From: Actinomycetes bacterium
GTDB lineage: Bacteria > Actinomycetota > Actinomycetes > Actinomycetales > Microbacteriaceae
DNA length: 14,075 nucleotides
Direction of reading: 5' to 3'
NCBI GenBank assembly: GCA_023451265.1
Contig: JAEYAG010000149.1
Location: 1-14,075 of the forward strand
Made by a program: the position numbers and the translations under genes. Of the stretch, positions 1 through 6,742 are shown piece after piece. The notes beneath the pieces are model-generated. The model was not told where the DNA came from. It did no database searches and was given only the letters and a program-made list of their open reading frames with translations. Numbering within the stretch: the stretch's first letter is position 1; every line of letters starts with the position of its first letter.

Positions 1-1
1 C

Positions 2-823
2 GCCGGGGCCGAGGCGATCGCGGCGGCGTGGTCGGCGGACGGCGAGGCCGCCGGCCTCGCGCACGACGGGATGCTGCAGCTGGCCGTCGGGCCTGCCGGC
101 GTGCACTCCGACCCGCGCGAGACGTTCGAGCTGATGGGCGAGGTGGCCGCGCGGCACGGCCTGCGCCGGCGCACGCAGGCCAATGAACAGGTCGACGTCG
201 ACATCGCGCGGGAGCGCTACGGGCTGCGGCCGATCGATCTGCTCGATGAGTGGGGCTGGCTGGCGCCCGACGTCACGCTCGCGCACCTGTGCGCCGTCAC
301 CGACGCGGAGATCGCCCGTCTCGCGGCCGCCGGCGTCTCTGCGACGCACGCGCCCGGGTGCGATGTCCCCATGGGCTGGGGCGTCGCGCCCGTGGCGGAT
401 CTGCTCGCGGCGGGCCTCGCGGTGGGGCTGGGCACGAGCGGCGGCGGCTCCAACGACGCCGGCCATCTGCTCGCCGACGCGCGACTGGCGATGCAGGTGT
501 CGGGCCTGGTCGGCCCGGCGCTGCCGGCCCGCACCGTGCTGGCACTCGCGACGGAGGGCTCGGCGCGGGGTCTCGGACGTGACGAGCTCGGCCATCTGCG
601 GGTGGGGGCTGCCGCCGACGTGTGCGTCTGGGACGTCTCGGGCGCCGCGGACGCGGGCGTGGCGGATCCGGTGGCCGGACTGCTGTGGGCCTCCCCCGGT
701 CGACGCCCCCGCGACGTGTTCGTCGCCGGCCGGCCCGTCGTGCGCGCGGGCACGCTGCTCACCGCGGACGAGCACGCCGTCGCGACCCGCCTGCGCCGCA
801 CCCTCGCCGCGCGCGAACGCTGA
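2..823 (+). CDS. Amidohydrolase (ATZ/TRZ, 8-oxoguanine deaminase-like), 5' truncated, degenerate metal site
   Basis: The reading frame is open from the left edge, so the N-terminus lies outside the window; about 273 residues are visible. The sequence aligns without gaps to the C-terminal two thirds of the ATZ/TRZ and 8-oxoguanine deaminase family. The block RPIDLLDEWGWLAPDV is followed by an AHL strand, a THAP strand, GWGVAPVADLLAAG, and a GLGT..GSND segment. These cytosolic enzymes normally hydrolyse aminated heterocycles using a zinc or iron ion. Here the strand-5 HxxE motif reads QANE (Gln at 176-178) and the strand-8 metal Asp in GxDGxxSND is Ser (437-439). The histidines at 284-286 and 347-349 are kept. 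The C-terminal small domain (GHLRVGAAADVCVWDV) is intact, so this is not simple decay. The fold is clear, the substrate is unknown, and ordinary metal-dependent catalysis is doubtful. It converges on the tRNA at 871. Confidence 0.85.
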   Translation, partial: AGAEAIAAAWSADGEAAGLAHDGMLQLAVGPAGVHSDPRETFELMGEVAARHGLRRRTQANEQVDVDIARERYGLRPIDLLDEWGWLAPDVTLAHLCAVTDAEIARLAAAGVSATHAPGCDVPMGWGVAPVADLLAAGLAVGLGTSGGGSNDAGHLLADARLAMQVSGLVGPALPARTVLALATEGSARGLGRDELGHLRVGAAADVCVWDVSGAADAGVADPVAGLLWASPGRRPRDVFVAGRPVVRAGTLLTADEHAVATRLRRTLAARER

Positions 824-870
824 GGCGTGCACGATCGCGGCGCAGGGGCATCGAGAGCGTGCGCGTGTTG

Positions 871-944
871 TAGGGCGGGTGGGACTTGAACCCACGATCG
901 TCGGGTTATGAGCCCGCTGCCTTGACCAGCTTGGCCACCGCCCC
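871..944 (-). tRNA. tRNA with anticodon CAT (Met or Ile2)
   Basis: On the minus strand a complete cloverleaf can be folded. The acceptor GGGGCGG pairs with CCGCCCT, with G1-U72 as a wobble. The D-stem is GCC/GGC with GG in the loop, the anticodon loop is CTCATAA, and the T-arm is GTGGG-TTCAAGT-CCCAC. The discriminator is A and CCA is not encoded. The anticodon is CAT, which could be elongator Met or lysidine-modified Ile2. The anticodon stem has three consecutive G-C pairs next to the loop, a hallmark of initiator tRNA, but the D-stem pair 11-24 is C-G as in elongators. The 27-43 position looks like a G-A mismatch. It starts 14 bases after the stop of the transporter gene on the same strand. 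Confidence 0.9.
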
Positions 945-955
945 CTGCGGCATCG

Positions 956-961
956 AGCCTA
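956..961 (-). promoter_or_regulatory. Possible -10 element for the CAT tRNA
   Basis: Read on the minus strand, TAGGCT overlaps the TAG stop codon of the transporter and lies 11 bases before the tRNA 5' end. The identical hexamer sits in front of def. No good -35 is visible, and co-transcription with the transporter is an equally simple explanation. Confidence 0.25.
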
Positions 962-2038
962 CCGGGCGGCGGGGTCGTCCTTGTCGCGGATCGGAGGTTC
1001 GGGCCACACCTTCGCGACCGCCTCGGTGATCCGCACCGATCCGGTCTTGGGTGGGGCGCCGCCCGGCGCGCCGCCGCTCCCGCGTGTGATCGGGATCTCC
1101 TGGCTGTCGCTCACCACCTGCGGGTGGTAACGCGCCAGCTGGAAGACGCCGGCGATCGCGAGGGCGCCGGCGATGACGAAGCCGACGTACGCGCCCCACG
1201 GGGCGTGCTCGGCCTCGCGCAGCACCGCCAGCCCGATGACGATCGCGACGATGGGGTCGATCACCGTGAGGCCGGCGATCACGAGATCGGGCGGCCCCGA
1301 CGAATACGCCGTCTGCACGAAGTAGGCGCCGATCGCGGTGCCGGCGATGAGACCGACGACGCAGACGACGGTGAGCCACTCGAAGTCACCGGTCTGGATG
1401 CGGCTGATCACGACCTTCGCGAGGGTCGCTACGAAGCCGTACATGATGCCGGCGGCGACGATGTAGAACAGGGCGCCCACGCGGGACCGCAGCCACAGCC
1501 AGGTCGACGTCAGCACGATCGCCACGACGAGCAGGATGACCAGCACGGTGATGAGCTGGCCGTCGCTGATCGGCGTCTCGGTGGCGTAGAGCGCGGCGAT
1601 CGTCACGAACACGAAAATGCCCGCCACGCACAGCGCGATCGCGCTCAGCGAGCGTCGGGTGGGCCGGTGGCCGCTGATGCGGGCGTTCAGCAGCGTCGTG
1701 ATGACGAGCGAGATCGCCCCCAGGGGCTGGACGAGGATGAGCGGAGCGAACGACAGCGCAGACAGCTGGCAGACGATCGCCAGACCCAGCATGACGGTGC
1801 CGACCACCCATGACGGCCGCCGCAGCAGGTTCCACAGCTGGCCGCCGGTGAGGCCCGCGCCGCCGTCGGTGGCGGTGAGCCGCTCGACTTTCTGTACACC
1901 GCGGTGCTGGTACTGCGCGCCGAACGACATGAAGACTGCGCCCAGCAGCGCCAGCGGAATGCCGATGAGGATGCCGGGGTCAGCGAACACGCCGACCAGC
2001 TGGTCGGCGACGTCGTCGAGCGAGGGGGCGGCATCCAC
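959..2038 (-). CDS. DMT-superfamily transporter (EamA/NIPA-like permease)
   Basis: This 359-residue integral membrane protein has about nine or ten hydrophobic helices, for example near residues 22-40, 77-98, 100-117, 131-150, 161-180, 187-210, 221-243, 250-273 and 282-300. The segments GAVFMSFGAQYQHRGVQ and LILVQPLGAISLVITTLLNA resemble actinobacterial drug/metabolite transporters related to NIPA and EamA proteins. The substrate cannot be read from the sequence. The last 55 residues are hydrophilic, rich in Gly, Pro and charged residues, and presumably cytoplasmic. The start is GTG, chosen because the frame opens there and a TAGTGT hexamer lies exactly six bases upstream, as expected for a leaderless transcript. 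It is divergent from def across 42 bases and is followed 14 bases later by a tRNA gene. Confidence 0.85.
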   Translation of the reverse strand: MDAAPSLDDVADQLVGVFADPGILIGIPLALLGAVFMSFGAQYQHRGVQKVERLTATDGGAGLTGGQLWNLLRRPSWVVGTVMLGLAIVCQLSALSFAPLILVQPLGAISLVITTLLNARISGHRPTRRSLSAIALCVAGIFVFVTIAALYATETPISDGQLITVLVILLVVAIVLTSTWLWLRSRVGALFYIVAAGIMYGFVATLAKVVISRIQTGDFEWLTVVCVVGLIAGTAIGAYFVQTAYSSGPPDLVIAGLTVIDPIVAIVIGLAVLREAEHAPWGAYVGFVIAGALAIAGVFQLARYHPQVVSDSQEIPITRGSGGAPGGAPPKTGSVRITEAVAKVWPEPPIRDKDDPAAR

Positions 2039-2044
2039 CCCTCG

Positions 2045-2050
2045 ACACTA
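2045..2050 (-). promoter_or_regulatory. -10 element of the DMT transporter (leaderless type)
   Basis: TAGTGT on the minus strand is followed by CGAGGG and then the GTG start at 2038. A six-base gap places the transcription start at the initiation codon. No recognisable -35 is seen; the place where it should be coincides with the -10 of def. Confidence 0.5.
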
Positions 2051-2068
2051 ACCGCCGGGCGCGCTCGA

Positions 2069-2074
2069 TAGGCT
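2069..2074 (+). promoter_or_regulatory. -10 element of def (leaderless type)
   Basis: TAGGCT is followed by CAGGAC and then the GTG start at 2081. The six-base gap suggests that transcription begins at the start codon. The AGGA within the gap lies too close to the GTG to act as a usual Shine-Dalgarno site. The expected -35 position (about 2046-2051) overlaps the -10 of the divergent transporter gene. Confidence 0.5.
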
Positions 2075-2080
2075 CAGGAC

Positions 2081-2647
2081 GTGGCTGTTCTTCCGATTCG
2101 CATCATGGGCGACCCCGTCCTGCACTCCCCCGCCGAGCCCGTGGCCGAGATCACCGACGAGGTCCGCCAGCTGGTCGCCGACATGTTCGAGACGATGGAC
2201 GCAGCTCCCGGTGTCGGGCTCGCCGCCCCGCAGGTCGGCGTCGGGCTGCGCATCTACACCTACAGCTATCAGGACGATGACGGCCAGCCGTGGCGGGGTG
2301 TCATCGTCAACCCGGAACTGTGGATGCGCCCGCTCGTGCCCGGTGCGCCCGACCCCGACGACGAGTCGGAAGGATGCCTGTCCTTCCCCGGCGAGCGGTT
2401 CCCGCTGCGCCGCTCCGACGAAGTGCTGGTGACCGGGATCGACCTCGATGGGGAGCCGGTGCGCATCCAGGTGGACGGCTGGCGCGCGCGGATCATGCAG
2501 CACGAGTTCGACCATCTCGACGGCATCCTCTACATCGACCGCCTCGACGACGGCGACTGGAAGACGGTGCAGAAGCTCGCGCGCAAGCGCGGGTGGGGCC
2601 GGCCGGGCGCCGCGTGGACGCCGGGCGTGGACGAGATCGACGCGTAG
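2081..2647 (+). CDS. def: Peptide deformylase
   Basis: This is a 188-residue enzyme that removes the formyl group from the N-terminal Met of nascent proteins at the ribosome exit. All three family motifs are present. Motif I is GVGLAAPQVG (residues 44-53), motif II is EGCLS with metal-binding Cys99, and motif III is HEFDH with His141, Glu142 and His145. The length fits the family. The GTG start is supported by a promoter hexamer six bases upstream and by the usual short N-terminus (MAVLPIRIMGDPVL). The DUF4129 gene follows after 15 bases, so def may be the first gene of the downstream membrane/MoxR block. It has no known functional tie to that block. Confidence 0.97.
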   Translation: MAVLPIRIMGDPVLHSPAEPVAEITDEVRQLVADMFETMDAAPGVGLAAPQVGVGLRIYTYSYQDDDGQPWRGVIVNPELWMRPLVPGAPDPDDESEGCLSFPGERFPLRRSDEVLVTGIDLDGEPVRIQVDGWRARIMQHEFDHLDGILYIDRLDDGDWKTVQKLARKRGWGRPGAAWTPGVDEIDA

Positions 2648-2662
2648 CCCCGGCGCGCTGAG

Positions 2663-3394
2663 ATGAGCACGAGAGCGCACCGCCGCGCCGCCGTGACGGC
2701 CGCCGTGGCCGGCGGCGGCATCGGCGTCGCCGTGGCGTTCGCGAGTGCTCTCACGCCCCCCGCGCTCATCACCTCGATCCCGACCGCGGAGCCGGTCGAG
2801 ATCCCCCGTCCGGTCGTGACCGAGAGCCCGGGTGCGGCCGGGATGGGGCCACTGCCGACGCTGCCGCCGCCGGCGGCCGGAGTGGACCTCACCGCGGTGA
2901 TGAACGTGCTGGGCGTGCTGCTGGCGGTTGCGGTCGGGGTGGTCGTGATCCTCATCGCGATCCGCGTGGCCCGCGCCGTCGCTTCCCGCCACGCCCCGCC
3001 GGACATCGGCGACGCCGTGCACGAGAGTGCCGTGGATGCCGATGAGGTGCGCGACGTGCTGCGGCGCGCCCGCGAGCAGATCGCGCTCGACGAGGACGCC
3101 AACCGGGCCGTCATCCGGTGCTGGGAATCGCTGGAAGCCCTGGGGGCGGCCGCGGGAGCGCCCCGCCGCGAGAGCGAGACGGCAGCGGAGTACGTCCTCG
3201 GCATCCTCACCGCCTTCGCCGTGCCCGCGGAGGCCGCGACGCGGCTCTCCGCGCTCTACACCCGCGCGCTGTTCTCCGCCGACCGGCTGCCGCCTACCGC
3301 GGCCGCCGAGGCCCAGGCCGATCTGGCGCGACTGGAGGCAGCCCTCGCGGCGCCCGCGTCGGCATCCCTGCCAGGGCAGGGGGTCGCACCGTGA
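2663..3394 (+). CDS. DUF4129 domain membrane protein
   Basis: This is a 243-residue protein. A hydrophobic stretch at about residues 10-30 may be a signal anchor, and is followed by a Pro-rich exposed linker (about 31-75). A strong transmembrane helix lies at about 79-102. A cytoplasmic Arg-rich segment leads into a helical C-terminal domain (about 125-230) whose core, NRAVIRCWESLEALGAAAG followed by ETAAEYV, matches DUF4129. DUF4129 is usually found at the C-terminus of, or next to, transglutaminase-like TgpA proteins in MoxR-DUF58 clusters. No transglutaminase domain is present here. The Shine-Dalgarno site is weak, which fits translation after def. The stop overlaps the next start (GTGA). 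Family placement is good; the biochemical role is unknown. Confidence 0.85.
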   Translation: MSTRAHRRAAVTAAVAGGGIGVAVAFASALTPPALITSIPTAEPVEIPRPVVTESPGAAGMGPLPTLPPPAAGVDLTAVMNVLGVLLAVAVGVVVILIAIRVARAVASRHAPPDIGDAVHESAVDADEVRDVLRRAREQIALDEDANRAVIRCWESLEALGAAAGAPRRESETAAEYVLGILTAFAVPAEAATRLSALYTRALFSADRLPPTAAAEAQADLARLEAALAAPASASLPGQGVAP

Positions 3395-3846
3395 CGCGCC
3401 GCCCGGAGCGCGGCCTCGTCGTCGCGGTCATCGCCGGCGCCTCCATGGGCACGGCCGCAGCCGTCGTCGGGCTCGTGCTGGGGTTCGGTCTCCCGCTCCC
3501 GCTGTGGACGCTCGGCGGGATGGTCGTCGCGGTGGCGTGGTGGGGGCTGCGCCAGCTGCTGCCGGAGATCGAGTCCGAGGCCGTGCCCGAACCCCAGCAT
3601 CCGCCCCAGCCGTGGTCGACGGGCGTGGACCGGCGCACCCGCGTGCTGGAGACGCGCCTGCGCGGCGCCCAGGGCGGCCGGTCCACGACCGCGACGGCGC
3701 TCCACGACACCATCGCCGAGCTCGCCGAGACGCGCGCGGCGAACGCCCCGCTGCCGGACCGGCTGCAGACCTACCTTCGTTCCGAACCGCGAACGCTGAG
3801 CCGGGCTCAGCTGCGCACGATCCTCCGGGAGCTGACCAGACTGTGA
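3391..3846 (+). CDS. Small two-helix membrane protein of the MoxR cluster
   Basis: This is a 151-residue protein of unknown function. Two adjacent transmembrane helices (about residues 9-32 and 37-55) form a hairpin. The rest (about 56-151) is hydrophilic and probably cytoplasmic, with a Pro-rich linker and charged helices ending in RAQLRTILRELTRL. I chose the GTG at 3391, rather than an upstream in-frame ATG, because it overlaps the previous stop by four bases and has AGGGGG seven bases ahead. Its stop likewise overlaps the MoxR start. The strict coupling on both sides suggests that its product acts with the DUF4129, MoxR and DUF58 proteins. No domain family is recognised. Confidence 0.8.
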   Translation: MTRRPERGLVVAVIAGASMGTAAAVVGLVLGFGLPLPLWTLGGMVVAVAWWGLRQLLPEIESEAVPEPQHPPQPWSTGVDRRTRVLETRLRGAQGGRSTTATALHDTIAELAETRAANAPLPDRLQTYLRSEPRTLSRAQLRTILRELTRL

Positions 3847-4838
3847 CCACCTCACCCGACCGCGCGAGCACTCTCCGCACCACCGAAGCCGGCGAGGCCT
3901 GCCGACGCGTCATCGACGAAGTCGAGCGCGCCGTCGTCGGCAAGCGACAGGCCCTCGAACTCGTCCTCACCGCGGTCGTCGCCGGCGGTCACGTGCTGCT
4001 GGAAGACTTCCCGGGTCTCGGGAAGACCCTCGCCGCCCGCAGTTTCGCCCGTGCCCTCGGGCTCGACTTCCAGCGCGCCCAGTTCACCCCGGACCAGCTG
4101 CCGGCAGACCTCACCGGCAGCTACGTGTACGACCAGTCGCGAGGCGAGTTCACCTTCCGCGCCGGTCCGCTGTTCGCCGGGTTCCTCCTCGCCGACGAGA
4201 TCAACCGCACGCCGCCGAAGACCCAGGCCGCGCTCCTCGAGGCGATGCAGGAGCATCAGGTCACCGTCGAGGGCCGCACGCACCCGCTCCCCCGGCCGTT
4301 CCACGTCATGGCGACGGCCAACCCCGTCGAGACGGAGGGCACCTACCCGCTGCCCGAGGCGCAGCTGGACCGCTTTCTGCTGCGCCTGCGGTTCGGCTAC
4401 CCGGACGAAGCCGACGAATGGGAGATCCTCTCCCGCCGGATCGCGCGGCGCAGCGACGACATCGAGACCGCCCAGGTTCTCGATGCGGAGACGCTGCTGG
4501 CGGTGCAGCGCGCCGCGGAGGACGTCTTCGTCCACCCCGCCGTGGGCCGTTACGCCGTCGCGGTGACCGCCGCGACGCGCACCGACGCCGCCGCGTCGGT
4601 CGGTGCGTCGCCGCGCGGCAGCCTCGCCCTGCTGACCTGCGGACGCGCACGTGCGCTCATCAAGGGCCGCGACTTCGTCACCCCCGACGACATCAAGGCC
4701 CTCGCCCCCGCCGCCCTCGCGCACCGGATCACGATCCGTCCCGAGCTGTGGCTGAGCGGCGTGTCCGGTGAGCAGGTCGTCCGCGCCGCCGTCGACAGCG
4801 TCCCGGTGCCGGCCGAGTACCTCCCGGATGCCGGGTGA
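3843..4838 (+). CDS. MoxR-family AAA+ ATPase
   Basis: This is a 331-residue ATPase. The Walker A motif is FPGLGKT with Lys61, Walker B is LLADEI (about 115-120) followed by NRTPPKTQAALLEAMQE, and sensor 1 lies in MATANP with Asn160. An Arg follows in LPEAQLDRF, and a C-terminal lid region contains FVTPDDIKALAPAALAHR. MoxR proteins are cytosolic chaperone-like AAA+ ATPases, often paired with DUF58 or von Willebrand A proteins and thought to help mature or insert partner complexes. All ATPase motifs look functional. The GTG start at 3843 overlaps the previous stop by four bases. The gene overlaps the DUF58 gene in the same way, which strongly suggests a functional pair. Confidence 0.95.
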   Translation: MTTSPDRASTLRTTEAGEACRRVIDEVERAVVGKRQALELVLTAVVAGGHVLLEDFPGLGKTLAARSFARALGLDFQRAQFTPDQLPADLTGSYVYDQSRGEFTFRAGPLFAGFLLADEINRTPPKTQAALLEAMQEHQVTVEGRTHPLPRPFHVMATANPVETEGTYPLPEAQLDRFLLRLRFGYPDEADEWEILSRRIARRSDDIETAQVLDAETLLAVQRAAEDVFVHPAVGRYAVAVTAATRTDAAASVGASPRGSLALLTCGRARALIKGRDFVTPDDIKALAPAALAHRITIRPELWLSGVSGEQVVRAAVDSVPVPAEYLPDAG

Positions 4839-6163
4839 GCAGCGCCGGGCAGGAGTTCCGCCCGACGGCGGCGCTCGTGCGCGCCGTGGTGCTGGCCGCG
4901 GGGACGGGCATCCTCGCGCTGCTCAGCTCGCAGCCGGCCCTGGCCGTTTTGGCGGTGCCGTTCGTGGTGTGGAGCGTCCTCGGCATGATCCGCCGGCCGC
5001 CCGCCGACAGTCCCCCACCTGTCGCGGCGCTGTCGGCGCGGGCGATCGCGGCCGGCGATGCCGTCGAGGTGGCCGTGCGGTCAGCCGCCGAGGACAGGGT
5101 CGTCGATCTCGCGCTGTCGCCGCAGGCGGGCGCCGACCTCGCTCCCACCTGGGGTGCGGTCTGCGGACTGCAGACGGCGACCGTGCGGGTGAGGCCGCAG
5201 CGGTGGGGACGGCTGGACCTCGACGATGCGCTGGTCCGGGAGAGCGACGAGGCGGGGCTGTGGCAGCGCGACGTGCGGCTGCGTCTCGGCTCGATCGGGG
5301 TGTCGCCGTCGGCGATCGTCCCCGGGCGCGGCGACGCGATCCCCCACCCCATCGGCACCGCGGGCATCCACCAGTCCCGCCGCCCCGGTGACGGGAGCGC
5401 CCTCGCCGACATCCGCCGGTACCTCCCCGGCGACCGACTGAGCCGCATCAACTGGCGCGTCAGCGCGCGCACCGGCATCCTGCACACGAACGCGACCACC
5501 GCCGATCGCGACACCGACGTGCTCATCGTGATGGACACGCTGGCCGATGTCACGACGGCCGAGCTGTCCGGGCCGTTCGCGTCCAGCCTCGACGCCACGG
5601 TCGTCGCGGCGGCGTCGCTGGCCGAGCACTACCTCCGGCTGGGCGACCGCGTCGGAGTGCACGACCTCGGCGCCGTGGTGGGCGATCTGCCGCCGCGCGG
5701 CGGGATCCGCCAGTTCGCGGCGCTGACGACGCGTCTGGCGCGGGTGAGCCGCACCGACGTGACACGAGGCGACCTGCGACCGGTGCAGCGGCTGCGTCCG
5801 GGGACGTTCGCGGTCGTGTGCTCGCCGCTGCTCGACGACGACGTCCTCACCGAGATCGCGGTGCTGGCCCGCCGGGGTGCCGCCGTGCTGGTCGTCGACA
5901 CGCTGCCGGAGCGCATCGGCCGGCTCGAACCCGGACCCGGCGACCGGTCGGGACCGCTGGCGCACCTGATCGACCCGGCGCCGGGGTCGTTCTGGGAGGA
6001 AGCGTGGGTGCTGCGCCGGCTCCAGCGCGATGCCGACGTCACGCGGCTGCGCGAAGTCGGCATCCCCGTCGCCCCCTGGCAGGGCGTCGGCGGGGTCGCG
6101 ACCCTCGCGGCCGCCCTCGCCGCGCAGCGACCGACCGCACGGGCGGGCGGTGCGCCGCGATGA
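4835..6163 (+). CDS. DUF58 domain protein, MoxR partner
   Basis: This is a 442-residue protein. Two hydrophobic helices near the N-terminus (about residues 12-31 and 34-51) are followed by a beta-rich region. The DUF58 signature then reads RRPGDGSALADIRRYLPGD, followed by RINWRVSARTG (about 182-214). A von Willebrand A-like strand, DVLIVMD (228-234), comes next. The metal-binding DxSxS pattern of true VWA domains is not kept: after Asp234 the expected Ser positions are Leu236 and Asp238. The C-terminal half continues the Rossmann-like fold (FAVVCSPLLDDD, AAVLVVDTLPERIG). DUF58 proteins are typically encoded beside MoxR and are thought to be substrates or adaptors. The gene overlaps both neighbours by four bases. 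Confidence 0.92.
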   Translation: MSSAGQEFRPTAALVRAVVLAAGTGILALLSSQPALAVLAVPFVVWSVLGMIRRPPADSPPPVAALSARAIAAGDAVEVAVRSAAEDRVVDLALSPQAGADLAPTWGAVCGLQTATVRVRPQRWGRLDLDDALVRESDEAGLWQRDVRLRLGSIGVSPSAIVPGRGDAIPHPIGTAGIHQSRRPGDGSALADIRRYLPGDRLSRINWRVSARTGILHTNATTADRDTDVLIVMDTLADVTTAELSGPFASSLDATVVAAASLAEHYLRLGDRVGVHDLGAVVGDLPPRGGIRQFAALTTRLARVSRTDVTRGDLRPVQRLRPGTFAVVCSPLLDDDVLTEIAVLARRGAAVLVVDTLPERIGRLEPGPGDRSGPLAHLIDPAPGSFWEEAWVLRRLQRDADVTRLREVGIPVAPWQGVGGVATLAAALAAQRPTARAGGAPR

Positions 6164-6708
6164 ACACGCTGTCGGAGACGATCGTCGAGCTTCTCGACCG
6201 GATGCGGCGGCGCCCCCCGTCGCGCTGGGTGCTGCGCGGCCTGCTCGTCCTGTGCGGGGTGGTCGCGCAGGTGTGGATGACGCTCGTCTCCGGCGCATCG
6301 CCGTGGGCCGCGGTCTCTGCGGTCGCCATCGTCGCCGCCGCGGTGTTCGCCCGCGGAGTCGTGCCGTTGCTGGCGGCGGCGACGATCGTCGTGCAGGCTG
6401 CGCTGGCCGCGCTCCCGGTGCTCGAGCTCGTCCCGATCGCACTCGCGCTGCTGGGGTGGCACGTCTGCGCCTCGCTGCTGGCGACCGGGCGTCCCTGGGC
6501 CGCCGTGGACGGCGCGGTGGTGCGGGCGATGCGGATGCCGGTGCTCGGCGCCGTCGCCGCGATTCTCGTCGTGGCGGCCGCGGCCGCCGTCGCCGCGGGC
6601 CTGGCGTGGGGTGAAGCCGGCGTCGTGACGCTGCTGATCGCGCTCGTGCTGGTGCTCGGGGCGGTCGTCGTCCTGTGGCCGGCGACGGATGCGCGCCGCG
6701 GCAAATGA
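6160..6708 (+). CDS. Multi-pass membrane protein of the MoxR cluster
   Basis: This is a 182-residue, very hydrophobic, Ala/Val/Leu-rich protein. It has a short charged N-terminus (MNTLSETIVELLDRMRRR) and roughly six membrane helices, near residues 25-43, 49-66, 69-85, 88-107, 125-148 and 152-173. No catalytic motif or named family is recognised. The ATG start overlaps the DUF58 stop (ATGA). The stop lies two bases before a strong hairpin, so this is the last gene of the transcript. Its position corresponds to where membrane partners, often TgpA with several N-terminal helices, occur in related clusters. It could be a reduced equivalent of that membrane part, but this is only inference. Confidence 0.8.
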   Translation: MNTLSETIVELLDRMRRRPPSRWVLRGLLVLCGVVAQVWMTLVSGASPWAAVSAVAIVAAAVFARGVVPLLAAATIVVQAALAALPVLELVPIALALLGWHVCASLLATGRPWAAVDGAVVRAMRMPVLGAVAAILVVAAAAAVAAGLAWGEAGVVTLLIALVLVLGAVVVLWPATDARRGK

Positions 6709-6709
6709 A

Positions 6710-6741
6710 GAACGCCCCAGGGGTGGAGCCCTGGGGCGTTC
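6710..6741. terminator. Probable bidirectional hairpin terminator
   Basis: A perfect 13-bp stem, GAACGCCCCAGGG and its complement, encloses a six-base loop. It begins two bases after the stop of the plus-strand block and ends one base before the 3' end of tRNA-Asn on the other strand. Read on the minus strand, the tail is TTCATTT, moderately U-rich. The plus-strand tail has no U-run, as is common in high-GC actinobacteria. Confidence 0.8.
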
Positions 6742-6742
6742 G

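Noticed and set aside
3027..3842. Long N-terminal extension of MoxR
   Set aside because: The extension is Arg/Pro-rich and overlaps two genes with sensible membrane topology. The GTG at 3843 gives a normal MoxR length and a standard 4-base overlap.
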